Shown here piece by piece: positions 1 through 8,196 of a stretch of DNA of 64,000 bases. The notes beneath the pieces were generated by a model. It did no database searches, was not told where the DNA came from, and saw only the letters and a list, made by a program, of their open reading frames with translations. Source of the stretch: Pseudomonas extremorientalis (GTDB lineage: Bacteria; Pseudomonadota; Gammaproteobacteria; Pseudomonadales; Pseudomonadaceae); contig NZ_MDGK01000056.1 in assembly GCF_001870465.1 (NCBI RefSeq), forward strand, positions 62,001-126,000, written 5' to 3'. Every line of letters begins with the position of its first letter. Positions within the stretch are counted from its first letter, which is position 1. The position numbers were made by a program, and so were the translations under genes.

Positions 1-1
1 G

Positions 2-1633
2 GCGGCCGGTAAGCTGGCAGGCGACCCGCAAGCCTTGCTGCTACAGGCCGAACGTGAATTGGGCGCGAACCTGGAGCAACTGAGCCAGTACGCCATCGGC
101 GTAAACTCTCCCGAAGCCGCGCGCTATCTGCCGCCGTTGCTGGCCGCCTCCCAGCACCTGGGCAAGTTATCCCTGGCCCGCGACAAACTGGTGAGCAGCG
201 GGCGTGCGGAACTGGCCGACGATGTGGAACGCGAAGTCGGCGCTATCCGCAGCCAGGCCGACCTGTTGGAGCAACTGCCGTTGCTCGGCGTCAAGGCCAG
301 CGCCGAATCCAGCGCCGATGACTTTTCCGCGCTGATGGGGCTGCAGAACAGCGAAAAAACCGAAGCCCAGGACACCGGCGTCGACCTCAAGCGTGAACTC
401 AATAGCCTGCTGACCCGCTACCCCGCCGAACTCAAGCGCACCCGCGACCAGATCCAGCAACGCACCGAACTGGCCGCCAAGACCCACCAGAAAATCAACT
501 CCGTTCAGCAAGCCATCGCCGCACTGGAACCGGTGGTGCGCGCGCAACATGGCCAAATCCAGGGTGAAGTGCGCCTGATGCAAGGGCTGATGATTGGCCT
601 GATCCTGTTGATCGCGCTGCTGATCGACACCTTGCAACGCAAGCTGGCGCGGGTGCTGACCAATCTGGCGCCGGCCCTGTCGACTTGGGCCGAGGGTGAC
701 TTCAGCCAGCCGATTGCCCTGGGCAAGACCAACCGCGAACTGCACGATATCGAAGCGTCTCTGAACCGCCTGCGCACCTACCTGGTGGACTTGGTCGGCA
801 CCATTCGCGGCAACGCCGAAGAAGTTGCCAGCAGCAGCCGTACCCTCGCCGAACTGAGCAGCGGCCTGCACGACGGCGCCGAACGCCAGGCCGGGGATAC
901 TGCGCAAATCCGAGATTCATTGGGTGAACTGGAGGCGACGATCCAGCAAGTCGCCGGTGATGCCAGCCAGGCTGCCGGTGCCAGTCGCAGTGCCGGCCAG
1001 GCCGTGGAACAAGGCCAGCGCGTGATCGGCCTGAGCCTCACCGGGCTGCGTGCCCTGGTGGGCGAAGTGCAGCAAAACGCGCAGATGATCGAAAAACTGG
1101 CTGAGGAATCCGCCACCATCGGCGGCGTGCTCACGGTGATCCGCTCGATTGCCGACCAGACCAACCTGCTGGCCCTCAACGCTGCCATCGAGGCCGCCCG
1201 TGCCGGTGAAGCCGGACGCGGTTTTGCCGTGGTGGCCGACGAGGTGCGCTCGCTGGCCCAACGCACCGCTGGCGCCACCGCAGAAATCCAGACCTTGATC
1301 GCCGGGCTGCAGAGCGCCGCCCACCAATCGGTGCAAGGCATGCGGGCCCAGGTCGAACACGCCGAAGCCACCGCCCAGCAAGCCCAGGCGGCGGACGGTG
1401 CGCTGGATGAGATTGTCGGCGCGATCCAGACCATATCCGACACCGCCGTGCGCATCGCCGATGTGACCGCGCAGCAGAGTGGTGCCGTCAGCGAGATTCG
1501 CGACAACAGTGAGCGGATTCATCAGTTGGGTGAGGACAACTTGCTGCGAATCGGCCAGGGCCGCAGCCAGGGTGAGCACTTGCTGGTGCTAGGTGGGCAG
1601 CTCAACACTGCCGTTCAAGCCTTCCGCGTCTGA
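2..1633 (+). CDS. Methyl-accepting chemotaxis protein, 5' end cut by window edge
   Basis: This is an inner-membrane chemoreceptor that signals through CheW/CheA. The reading frame is open to the left edge, so the true start and first membrane segment lie outside the window. Visible parts are a helical periplasmic ligand-binding region, a membrane segment around LMIGLILLIALLI (encoded near 585-625), a HAMP-like linker, and a long cytoplasmic coiled coil. The highly conserved hairpin tip has the motifs QTNLLALNAAIEAARAGE and GFAVVADEVRSLA. In P. aeruginosa the receptor at this locus, upstream of aroQ1-accB-accC, is CtpL (phosphate and aromatic compound taxis). A CtpL-like role is plausible from context but the ligand domain alone does not prove it. 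A REPIN follows the stop codon. Confidence 0.9.
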   Translation, partial: AAGKLAGDPQALLLQAERELGANLEQLSQYAIGVNSPEAARYLPPLLAASQHLGKLSLARDKLVSSGRAELADDVEREVGAIRSQADLLEQLPLLGVKASAESSADDFSALMGLQNSEKTEAQDTGVDLKRELNSLLTRYPAELKRTRDQIQQRTELAAKTHQKINSVQQAIAALEPVVRAQHGQIQGEVRLMQGLMIGLILLIALLIDTLQRKLARVLTNLAPALSTWAEGDFSQPIALGKTNRELHDIEASLNRLRTYLVDLVGTIRGNAEEVASSSRTLAELSSGLHDGAERQAGDTAQIRDSLGELEATIQQVAGDASQAAGASRSAGQAVEQGQRVIGLSLTGLRALVGEVQQNAQMIEKLAEESATIGGVLTVIRSIADQTNLLALNAAIEAARAGEAGRGFAVVADEVRSLAQRTAGATAEIQTLIAGLQSAAHQSVQGMRAQVEHAEATAQQAQAADGALDEIVGAIQTISDTAVRIADVTAQQSGAVSEIRDNSERIHQLGEDNLLRIGQGRSQGEHLLVLGGQLNTAVQAFRV

Positions 1634-1658
1634 CACGATCTTCAACCTTATAGAGATC

Positions 1659-1753
1659 AAATGTGGGAGGGGGCTTGCCCCCGATTGCAGTGTGTCAGCC
1701 TCAGTGTCTGTAACTGACCCAGCGCTATCGGGGGCAAGCCCCCTCCCACATTT
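1659..1753. repeat. REPIN (two inverted REP arms)
   Basis: Two inverted copies of the REP core (1661-1685 and 1727-1751) flank about 40 bp of spacer. Each arm contains GGGGGCTTGCCCCCGAT and its complement. This fills the MCP-aroQ gap (1634-1929), where no gene is seen; the rest presumably holds the aroQ-accBC promoter. Confidence 0.93.
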
Positions 1754-1929
1754 GACCTTCATGGCATTCAGGAGCGTATTACCCATGACCGGATCACCGG
1801 CCACAGTCACAAATTTCGCGCTATCCTCGCTAATCGTGCCGCCTACTGCATAGAACTGGACAGTCACAAAGGCTTTGCGGCATAGTCGCCGGGTTCTGCC
1901 GTACCCACATCAATAACAAGGAACAGCCG

Positions 1930-2385
1930 ATGGCGACCTTACTGGTTCTTCACGGACCCAACCTGAACCTGCTCGGCACCCGTGAACCGGGCGTCTACGG
2001 GGCAGTCACCCTGGACCAGATCAACCTTGATCTCGAACGCAGGGCGCGTGAAGCCGGCCACCATCTGCTCTACCTGCAAAGCAATGCCGAGTACGAATTG
2101 ATTGATCGCATCCATGCCGCGCGCGGCGAAGGCGTGGATTTTATCCTGATCAATCCCGCCGCTTTTACGCATACAAGTGTTGCATTACGTGACGCGCTGC
2201 TGGCGGTGAGCATCCCATTCATCGAAGTGCATTTGTCGAACGTGCACAAACGCGAAGCTTTCCGCCATCACTCCTACTTCTCCGATGTAGCGGTAGGTGT
2301 GATCTGCGGCCTTGGCGCCAGCGGTTACCGACTGGCCCTGGAGGCCGCCCTGGAACAACTTGAACAACCGGCCAAGCGCCCCTGA
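1930..2385 (+). CDS. aroQ: Type II 3-dehydroquinate dehydratase
   Basis: Catalyses the third step of the shikimate pathway, 3-dehydroquinate to 3-dehydroshikimate, in the cytoplasm as a dodecamer. The 151-aa length is typical of type II enzymes. The N-terminal GPNLNLLGTREPGVYG carries the active-site arginine and tyrosine region. NPAAFTHTSVALRDAL and EVHLSNVHKREAFRHHS carry the conserved asparagine and histidine segments. It starts at an ATG after an AAGGA-like ribosome site. The stop is 24 bp before accB, so the gene probably leads an aroQ-accB-accC operon, the order also found in P. aeruginosa. Confidence 0.97.
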   Translation: MATLLVLHGPNLNLLGTREPGVYGAVTLDQINLDLERRAREAGHHLLYLQSNAEYELIDRIHAARGEGVDFILINPAAFTHTSVALRDALLAVSIPFIEVHLSNVHKREAFRHHSYFSDVAVGVICGLGASGYRLALEAALEQLEQPAKRP

Positions 2386-2409
2386 CCGACCCTTGGGAGT
2401 TGATGATTC

Positions 2410-2874
2410 ATGGATATCCGTAAAGTTAAGAAACTGATCGAACTGCTGGAAGAATCCGGTATCGACGAGCTGGAAATCAAGGAAGGCGAAGAGTCCGTAC
2501 GGATCAGCCGTCACAGCAAGACCCCGGCCCAGCAGTTCTATGCGCCACAGATGCAAGCGCCGGCTCCGGCCGCTGCTGCTCCGGCCGCCGCGCCTGCTGC
2601 CGCCGCTGCACCTGCCGCCCCAGCCGCTCCGGCGCTGAACGGCTTCGTGGTCAAGTCGCCAATGGTCGGTACGTTCTACCGCACCCCGGCACCGACTTCG
2701 CCAGCCTTCGTTGAAGTCGGCGCTACCGTGAAAGTGGGCGACACCATCTGCATCGTTGAAGCGATGAAGATGATGAACCACATCACCGCTGAAAAAGCCG
2801 GCGTCATCGAATCCATCCTGGTAGAAAACGGTCAGCCGGTTGAGTACGACCAGCCGCTGTTCACCATCGTTTGA
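2410..2874 (+). CDS. accB: Acetyl-CoA carboxylase biotin carboxyl carrier protein
   Basis: Carries biotin between the carboxylase (AccC) and carboxyltransferase half reactions that make malonyl-CoA for fatty acid synthesis. The 154-aa protein has a short N-terminal helical region (VKKLIELLEESGIDELEI). An Ala/Pro-rich flexible linker spans about residues 49-77. The C-terminal biotinyl domain has the motif EAMKMMNH, where K120 is the expected biotinylation site. The stop lies 17 bp before the accC ATG, so the two are co-transcribed and probably translationally coupled. Confidence 0.97.
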   Translation: MDIRKVKKLIELLEESGIDELEIKEGEESVRISRHSKTPAQQFYAPQMQAPAPAAAAPAAAPAAAAAPAAPAAPALNGFVVKSPMVGTFYRTPAPTSPAFVEVGATVKVGDTICIVEAMKMMNHITAEKAGVIESILVENGQPVEYDQPLFTIV

Positions 2875-2891
2875 ACCGCGGAGCGCCTTCG

Positions 2892-4253
2892 ATGTTGAAA
2901 CCTGCGAAGAAACTGCAAAAAGTCCTGATCGCCAACCGCGGCGAGATCGCGCTGCGTATCCTGCGCGCCTGTAAGGAAGAGGGCATCAAGACCGTCGCTG
3001 TTTACTCGACGGCCGATACCGAATTGATGCACGTGAAACTGGCGGACGAAAGCATCTGCATCGGCCCGCCACTGGCCACGAACTCGTACTTGAAAGTCTC
3101 GAACATCATCGCGGCCGCGGAAGTGACCGGCGCTGATGGCATCCACCCTGGCTACGGCTTCCTCGCGGAAAACGCCGATTTCGCCGAACAGGTGGAAAAA
3201 TCCGGGTTTGCCTTCATCGGCCCGAAAGCCGAAACCATTCGCCTGATGGGTGACAAGGTGTCGGCCAAGGACGCCATGATCGCGGCCGGCGTGCCAACCG
3301 TTCCAGGCTCCGACGGCCCGCTGCCGGAAGACGAGGAAACCGCGCTGCGCATTGGTCGCGAAGTCGGCTACCCGGTGATCATCAAGGCCGCCGGTGGCGG
3401 TGGTGGTCGCGGCATGCGCGTGGTGCACAAGGAAGAAGACCTGATCGAAGCTGCCAAGCAGACTCGCTCCGAAGCGGGCGCCTGGTTCGGCAACCCGATG
3501 GTCTACCTGGAGAAGTACCTGACCAACCCACGTCACGTGGAGGTGCAAGTACTGTCCGACGGCCAAGGCCACGCCATCCACCTGGGCGACCGCGACTGCT
3601 CGCTGCAACGTCGTCACCAGAAGGTCCTGGAAGAAGCGCCAGCACCAGGCCTGGATGAAAAAGCGCGCCAGGAAGTACTGGCTCGTTGCGTCAAGGCGTG
3701 CATCGACATCAACTACCGTGGCGCGGGTACTTTCGAGTTCCTGTACGAGAACGGTCGTTTCTACTTCATCGAGATGAACACTCGTGTGCAGGTAGAGCAC
3801 CCGGTGTCGGAGATGGTCACCGGTATCGACATCGTCAAGGAGATGCTCAGCATCGCCGCCGGCAACCCGCTGTCCTTCACCCAGGACGACGTGAAGATGC
3901 ACGGCCACTCCCTGGAGTGCCGCATCAACGCCGAAGACCCGAAAACCTTTATCCCAAGCCCTGGCCTGGTCAAGCATTTCCACGCGCCCGGCGGCAACGG
4001 CGTGCGTGTGGATTCGCACCTGTACAGCGGCTACAAGGTGCCGTCCAACTACGACTCGCTGATCGGCAAGCTGATCACCTGGGGCGCTACCCGCGACGAG
4101 GCCATGGCCCGTATGCGCAACGCCCTGGACGAAATCGTGGTCGACGGCATCAAGACCAACATCCCGCTGCATCGGGAACTGGTCCGTGATGAAGGCTTCT
4201 GCGAAGGTGGTGTGAACATCCACTACCTGGAACACAAGCTGGCCAACCAGTAA
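2892..4253 (+). CDS. accC: Acetyl-CoA carboxylase, biotin carboxylase subunit
   Basis: ATP-dependent carboxylation of the biotin on AccB. The 453-aa length fits the family. The N-terminal domain begins KVLIANRGEIALRILRAC. An ATP-grasp domain follows with the glycine-rich loop KAAGGGGGRGMRVV, the motif HLGDRDCSLQRRHQKV, and the EMNTRVQVEHPVSE catalytic segment. The ATG at 2892 is preferred over the upstream TTG at 2871 because the latter overlaps the accB stop and adds seven residues absent from the usual N-terminus. A rho-independent terminator follows. Confidence 0.97.
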   Translation: MLKPAKKLQKVLIANRGEIALRILRACKEEGIKTVAVYSTADTELMHVKLADESICIGPPLATNSYLKVSNIIAAAEVTGADGIHPGYGFLAENADFAEQVEKSGFAFIGPKAETIRLMGDKVSAKDAMIAAGVPTVPGSDGPLPEDEETALRIGREVGYPVIIKAAGGGGGRGMRVVHKEEDLIEAAKQTRSEAGAWFGNPMVYLEKYLTNPRHVEVQVLSDGQGHAIHLGDRDCSLQRRHQKVLEEAPAPGLDEKARQEVLARCVKACIDINYRGAGTFEFLYENGRFYFIEMNTRVQVEHPVSEMVTGIDIVKEMLSIAAGNPLSFTQDDVKMHGHSLECRINAEDPKTFIPSPGLVKHFHAPGGNGVRVDSHLYSGYKVPSNYDSLIGKLITWGATRDEAMARMRNALDEIVVDGIKTNIPLHRELVRDEGFCEGGVNIHYLEHKLANQ

Positions 4254-4269
4254 GTGCGCCAAACGACAC

Positions 4270-4297
4270 AGCCGCCTCCGGGCGGCTTTGTTGTTTC
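4270..4297 (+). terminator. Rho-independent terminator after accC
   Basis: A seven-base-pair GC stem (AGCCGCC / GGCGGCT) with a TCCG loop spans 4270-4287 and is followed by TTGTTGTTT. It ends the aroQ-accB-accC unit. Confidence 0.85.
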
Positions 4298-4329
4298 CGG
4301 GCTCCGGATTTCCTGGATGTACAGGGTCC

Positions 4330-4355
4330 AATGTGGGAGAGGGCTTGCCCCCTCA
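4330..4355 (+). repeat. Single REP arm
   Basis: A solitary, slightly diverged REP (GTGGGAGAGGGCTTGCCCCCT) with no inverted partner nearby, between the accC terminator and prmA. Confidence 0.75.
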
Positions 4356-4487
4356 CACAGTTGTCCTGTGTATATTTTGAATACTGCAAATCGCCAGCAC
4401 AGTCGTCTTCTGACCGCCGCTCGCGTAAACTTGCGCCCTTTCGCAGCCCCACCGCGCTGCACACTCATTTTTTCAAAGGTGCCCGCC

Positions 4488-5366
4488 ATGCCTTGGCTGC
4501 AAGTCCGTCTCGCCATCAGCCCAGAACAAGCCGAAACCTATGAAGACGCTTTCCTCGAAGTAGGCGCTGTCTCCGTAACGTTCATGGACGCCGAAGACCA
4601 GCCGATCTTCGAACCCGAACTCAACACCACGCCGCTGTGGTCCCACACCCATTTGCTGGCCCTGTTCGAAGACGGCACCGATGCCGCCAGCGTCCTGGCC
4701 CATATGGAGCTGCTCACCGGCGGCCCGCTGCCAGAGCACCACAGCGAAGTCATCGAAGACCAGGACTGGGAACGCAGCTGGATGGACAACTTCCAGCCGA
4801 TGCGTTTTGGCCAGCGCCTGTGGATTGTACCGAGCTGGCATGCCGCGCCCGAGCCCGACGCCGTCAACCTGCTGCTGGATCCGGGCCTGGCGTTCGGCAC
4901 CGGCACCCACCCGACCACCGCGCTGTGCCTGGAATGGCTGGACGGCCAGGACCTGACCGACAGCCACGTGCTGGACTTCGGCTGCGGCTCGGGGATCCTG
5001 GCGATTGCCGCCCTGCTGCTCGGCGCCAAGGAAGCCGTGGGCACCGACATCGACGTGCAAGCCCTGGAAGCCTCTCGCGATAACGCCGGGCGCAACAACA
5101 TTCCTGAAGGCAAATTCCCACTCTACCTGCCGGAGCAATTGCCCCAGGTACAGGCCGACGTGCTGGTGGCCAACATCCTCGCCGGCCCGCTGGTGTCGTT
5201 GGCGCCGCAGTTGTCGAGCCTGGTCAAGCCGGGCGGCCGCCTGGCGCTGTCAGGCATCCTGGCCGAGCAGGGCGAAGACGTCGCCGCTGCCTACGCCAAG
5301 GATTTCGAGCTGGACCCGATCGCCAACCGCGATGGCTGGGTACGCATCAGCGGTCGTCGGCGCTAG
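4488..5366 (+). CDS. prmA: Ribosomal protein L11 methyltransferase
   Basis: SAM-dependent trimethylation of ribosomal protein L11. The ATG at 4488 gives MPWLQVRLAIS and a 292-aa protein, the expected PrmA size. The in-frame extension upstream of it runs through the REP and is not coding. The N-terminal substrate domain contains EDQDWERSWMDNFQPM. The SAM-binding core has DPGLAFGTGTHPTTALCLEWL and DFGCGSGILAIAALLLGAKE, followed by VANILAGPLVSLAPQL, the NxL motif of the family. The zinc-ribbon gene starts about 30 bp downstream. Confidence 0.96.
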   Translation: MPWLQVRLAISPEQAETYEDAFLEVGAVSVTFMDAEDQPIFEPELNTTPLWSHTHLLALFEDGTDAASVLAHMELLTGGPLPEHHSEVIEDQDWERSWMDNFQPMRFGQRLWIVPSWHAAPEPDAVNLLLDPGLAFGTGTHPTTALCLEWLDGQDLTDSHVLDFGCGSGILAIAALLLGAKEAVGTDIDVQALEASRDNAGRNNIPEGKFPLYLPEQLPQVQADVLVANILAGPLVSLAPQLSSLVKPGGRLALSGILAEQGEDVAAAYAKDFELDPIANRDGWVRISGRRR

Positions 5367-5396
5367 AATGAGCGCTTGCCTGAATCGGATGGCCGC

Positions 5397-6599
5397 ATGA
5401 CCGACAGTTTCGTCACCCAGTGCCCGCATTGCCAATCGCGCTTTCGCGTCAACCACGCTCAATTGAGCGTGGCCCGTGGCGTGGTGCGCTGCGGCTCGTG
5501 CCTGCAAGTGTTCAATGCGGCTCGCCAGCTGCTGGAGCAACGCGCCCAGGCGCCGGCACCGCAGCCCGAGGCGACTCCCGAGGCGCCGCGCGCCATCAGC
5601 CAGAAACAGTGGAGCGCCGAAGAGCTGGACCTGGACAACCTGGACCTGGATGAAGAACTGGCCAAGCTGGAACGCCGCGAGATTCAGCACACGCAGCCTG
5701 TTGGCGCGGATCGTCGCCAGCCCGGCACCGACCGCCGCCAAAAGGATGAATCCTTCAGCGCCAGCCGCGACACGGTCAAGGCCGAAGAAGAAAAATGGGC
5801 GGCAAGCCTGTTCAGCGAGCCGCCTGAAGAGCGCCTCCACGTCACCGAAGACCAGCCAGAACCTGCGACCAGGCAGCGCACCGAACCGTCCATGTCGTTC
5901 CACACCGACGATCGCGACGATGAGCCCCCCCTGCGTTCAACACCAGACGATGACGACATCGACCCACCGTTTACACCGCTGACCAAAGCGGCCGAACCCG
6001 ACGATCGCCTGCCCCCCCGCCGCAAGCGCCCACGCGCTGAAACCAGCGCCCATGACGACCTGCTGCAGGACCTGGAAGACGATCCGCTGCACCTCTACGC
6101 ACAAAAACGCCCGACAGGCCTGGGCCGTCGCCTGGTCTGGCTGCTGCTGGTGCTGATCGCCGCCGCCGGCCTCGCAGGCCAATACATCGCCTACCAATTC
6201 GACGACCTGGCCCGCCAGGACGCCTATCGCCCGTGGTTCCAGCAACTGTGCCCCACCCTGGGTTGCACCGTGCCATCGCGGGTCGATATTGCCCATATCA
6301 AGAGCAGTAACCTGGTAGTGCGCAGCCACCCGGATTTCGCCGGGGCGCTGGTGGTGGATGCGATCATCTACAACCGCGCCACCTTCTCCCAGCCCTTCCC
6401 GCTGCTGGAGCTGCGTTTTGCCGACCTGAACGGCAACCTGATTGCCAGCCGTCGCTTCAAACCCGCCGAATACCTCAGCGGTGAGCTGGCCGGCGTTAGC
6501 GAAATGCCATCGCAAACCCCGATCCATATCTCCCTGGATATCCTCGATCCGGGCAACAAAGCCGTGAATTACAGCCTGAGCTTCCATTCGCCCGAGTGA
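5397..6599 (+). CDS. Zinc-ribbon and DUF3426 domain membrane protein
   Basis: A 400-aa protein of unknown function conserved next to prmA in pseudomonads. The N-terminus is an MJ0042-type zinc ribbon with CPHC (about residue 8) and CGSC (about residue 31). A long acidic, Glu/Asp/Arg-rich disordered middle follows. One membrane segment (RRLVWLLLVLIAAAGLAGQ) lies near residues 243-262, then a DUF3426 domain that is probably periplasmic, containing SSNLVVRSHPDF and FPLLELRFADLNG. The ATG at 5397 is chosen over the in-frame TTG at 5376 because the zinc ribbon begins immediately after it. A regulatory role has been guessed for such proteins but is not shown by the sequence. Confidence 0.85.
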   Translation: MTDSFVTQCPHCQSRFRVNHAQLSVARGVVRCGSCLQVFNAARQLLEQRAQAPAPQPEATPEAPRAISQKQWSAEELDLDNLDLDEELAKLERREIQHTQPVGADRRQPGTDRRQKDESFSASRDTVKAEEEKWAASLFSEPPEERLHVTEDQPEPATRQRTEPSMSFHTDDRDDEPPLRSTPDDDDIDPPFTPLTKAAEPDDRLPPRRKRPRAETSAHDDLLQDLEDDPLHLYAQKRPTGLGRRLVWLLLVLIAAAGLAGQYIAYQFDDLARQDAYRPWFQQLCPTLGCTVPSRVDIAHIKSSNLVVRSHPDFAGALVVDAIIYNRATFSQPFPLLELRFADLNGNLIASRRFKPAEYLSGELAGVSEMPSQTPIHISLDILDPGNKAVNYSLSFHSPE

Positions 6600-6784
6600 A
6601 TCGGTTCACGCGTTGAAGTTTGACGGCAGGTTATTGACTTTCCCCTGCGTAACCAAACCGCTGGCGATAAAGAAATAACTGTTCAGATTTTATCCAATTC
6701 AGCCTTTATCCAGTCATCGAGAGCGGGTATCATGCCAACCCTTTTTCGAACTCTAATGATCCGGCCCCACAACAGGGAAGTCCT

Positions 6785-7798
6785 ATGTCGGCGGTACGCA
6801 TCGGCCCATACACATTGCAGAACGGCTTGATCCTCGCCCCGATGGCGGGCGTCACCGACCAGCCCTTTCGTCAGCTGTGCAAGCGTTTGGGCGCGGGTCT
6901 AGTAGTCTCGGAAATGGTCACCAGCGACATGAGCTTGTGGAACACCCGCAAATCGCGGATGCGCATGATCCACGAAGGTGATCCCGAGCCCCGCTCGGTA
7001 CAGATCGCCGGTGGAGATGCACAGATGCTGGCGGATGCGGCCCGGGCCAACGTGGAGTTGGGGGCGCAGATCATCGACATCAACATGGGCTGCCCGGCCA
7101 GGAAGGTCTGTAACAAGGCCGCCGGTTCGGCCCTGTTGAAAGATGAGCAGTTGGTGGCCGAGATCCTGCAGGCCGTTGTCGCCGCAGTGGATGTGCCGGT
7201 TACCCTGAAGATCCGTACCGGTTGGGACCGGGACAACAAGAACGGCCTGACAGTGGCGAAGATCGCTGAACAGGCAGGCATTACAGCGCTGGCGGTGCAT
7301 GGCCGTACCCGCGCCGACCTTTACACCGGTGAAGCCGAGTACGACACCATCGCTGCGATCAAGCAGGCGGTATCGATGCCGGTATTCGCCAATGGCGACA
7401 TCGACTCCGCCGAGAAGGCAAGGCGCGTGCTGCACGCCACCGGTGCCGATGGCTTGTTGATTGGCCGGGCCGCCCAGGGGCGTCCGTGGATTTTTCGTGA
7501 GATCGATCATTTTCTGCGTACCGGCGAAGTGTTGCCGGCACCGGGGCTGATCGAGGTGGAACGTATTCTGCTAGAGCATCTGGCCGCCCTGCACGCCTTC
7601 TATGGGGACGTGATGGGAGTACGCATTGCTCGCAAGCATGTCGGCTGGTATCTCGCAACCCTGCCGGGCGCCAGGGAGTTTCGCGCCCACTTCAATCGTT
7701 TGGATGATACGCAAGCACAGGTCGCCACCGTTCGAGAGTACTTCAGCGAGCGTGAAAAGAGCCTGGGGACAGGGGACGGAGAGGGGGTGGCCGCATGA
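6785..7798 (+). CDS. dusB: tRNA-dihydrouridine synthase B
   Basis: FMN-dependent reduction of uridine in the tRNA D-loop. The 337-aa TIM-barrel protein has the DUS signatures APMAGVTDQPFRQLC at the N-terminus and DINMGCPARKVCNKAAGSAL with the catalytic cysteine. LKIRTGWD and HGRTRADLYTGEA bind FMN and substrate. ANGDIDSAEKARRVL and GRAAQGRPWIF close the barrel. The stop codon overlaps the fis start (ATGA at 7795-7798). The dusB-fis operon is a classic gamma-proteobacterial arrangement in which fis expression depends on the upstream gene's leader. The 185-bp AT-richer gap before dusB presumably holds the promoter. Confidence 0.97.
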   Translation: MSAVRIGPYTLQNGLILAPMAGVTDQPFRQLCKRLGAGLVVSEMVTSDMSLWNTRKSRMRMIHEGDPEPRSVQIAGGDAQMLADAARANVELGAQIIDINMGCPARKVCNKAAGSALLKDEQLVAEILQAVVAAVDVPVTLKIRTGWDRDNKNGLTVAKIAEQAGITALAVHGRTRADLYTGEAEYDTIAAIKQAVSMPVFANGDIDSAEKARRVLHATGADGLLIGRAAQGRPWIFREIDHFLRTGEVLPAPGLIEVERILLEHLAALHAFYGDVMGVRIARKHVGWYLATLPGAREFRAHFNRLDDTQAQVATVREYFSEREKSLGTGDGEGVAA

Positions 7799-8115
7799 CG
7801 ATGATGACCGAGACTTTAGTGAGTGGAACAACACCCGTGAGCGACAACGTCAATTTGAAACAGCACCTCAACACGCCGAGCGAAGAAGGCCAGACCCTTC
7901 GCGGGAGTGTCGAGAAGGCGCTGCACAATTATTTCGCCCACCTTGAGGGCGCTTCCGTCACGGACGTGTACAACCTGGTGCTCTCCGAAGTCGAGGCGCC
8001 CTTGCTCGAAAGCGTGATGAACTACGTCAAGGGCAACCAGACCAAAGCCAGTGAGCTGCTGGGCCTCAACCGTGGCACCTTGCGCAAAAAGCTCAAGCAA
8101 TACGATTTGCTGTAA
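7795..8115 (+). CDS. fis: DNA-binding protein Fis
   Basis: Nucleoid-associated factor that bends DNA and activates rRNA and other growth-linked promoters. The 106-aa protein has an N-terminal arm, then the dimerising helices (LRGSVEKALHNYFAHLEG) and the C-terminal helix-turn-helix with the near-invariant NQTKASELLGLNRGTLRKKL. The start overlaps the dusB stop by 4 bp, indicating translational coupling. A terminator follows directly. Confidence 0.97.
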   Translation: MTMMTETLVSGTTPVSDNVNLKQHLNTPSEEGQTLRGSVEKALHNYFAHLEGASVTDVYNLVLSEVEAPLLESVMNYVKGNQTKASELLGLNRGTLRKKLKQYDLL

Positions 8116-8132
8116 GCATTCAATCAAACCAG

Positions 8133-8165
8133 AAAGGCGCCCGCGTAAAACCGGTCGCCTTTTTT
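8133..8165 (+). terminator. Rho-independent terminator after fis
   Basis: The stem AAAGGCG (8133-8139) pairs with CGCCTTT (8156-8162), followed by a T run. It separates dusB-fis from purH. Confidence 0.8.
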
Positions 8166-8196
8166 GCTGACTCCTTTGCTTTTGATGGAAATTGAA

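Noticed and set aside
1589..1867. Small open frames in both directions over the first REPIN
   Set aside because: They are translations of the palindromic repeat itself.
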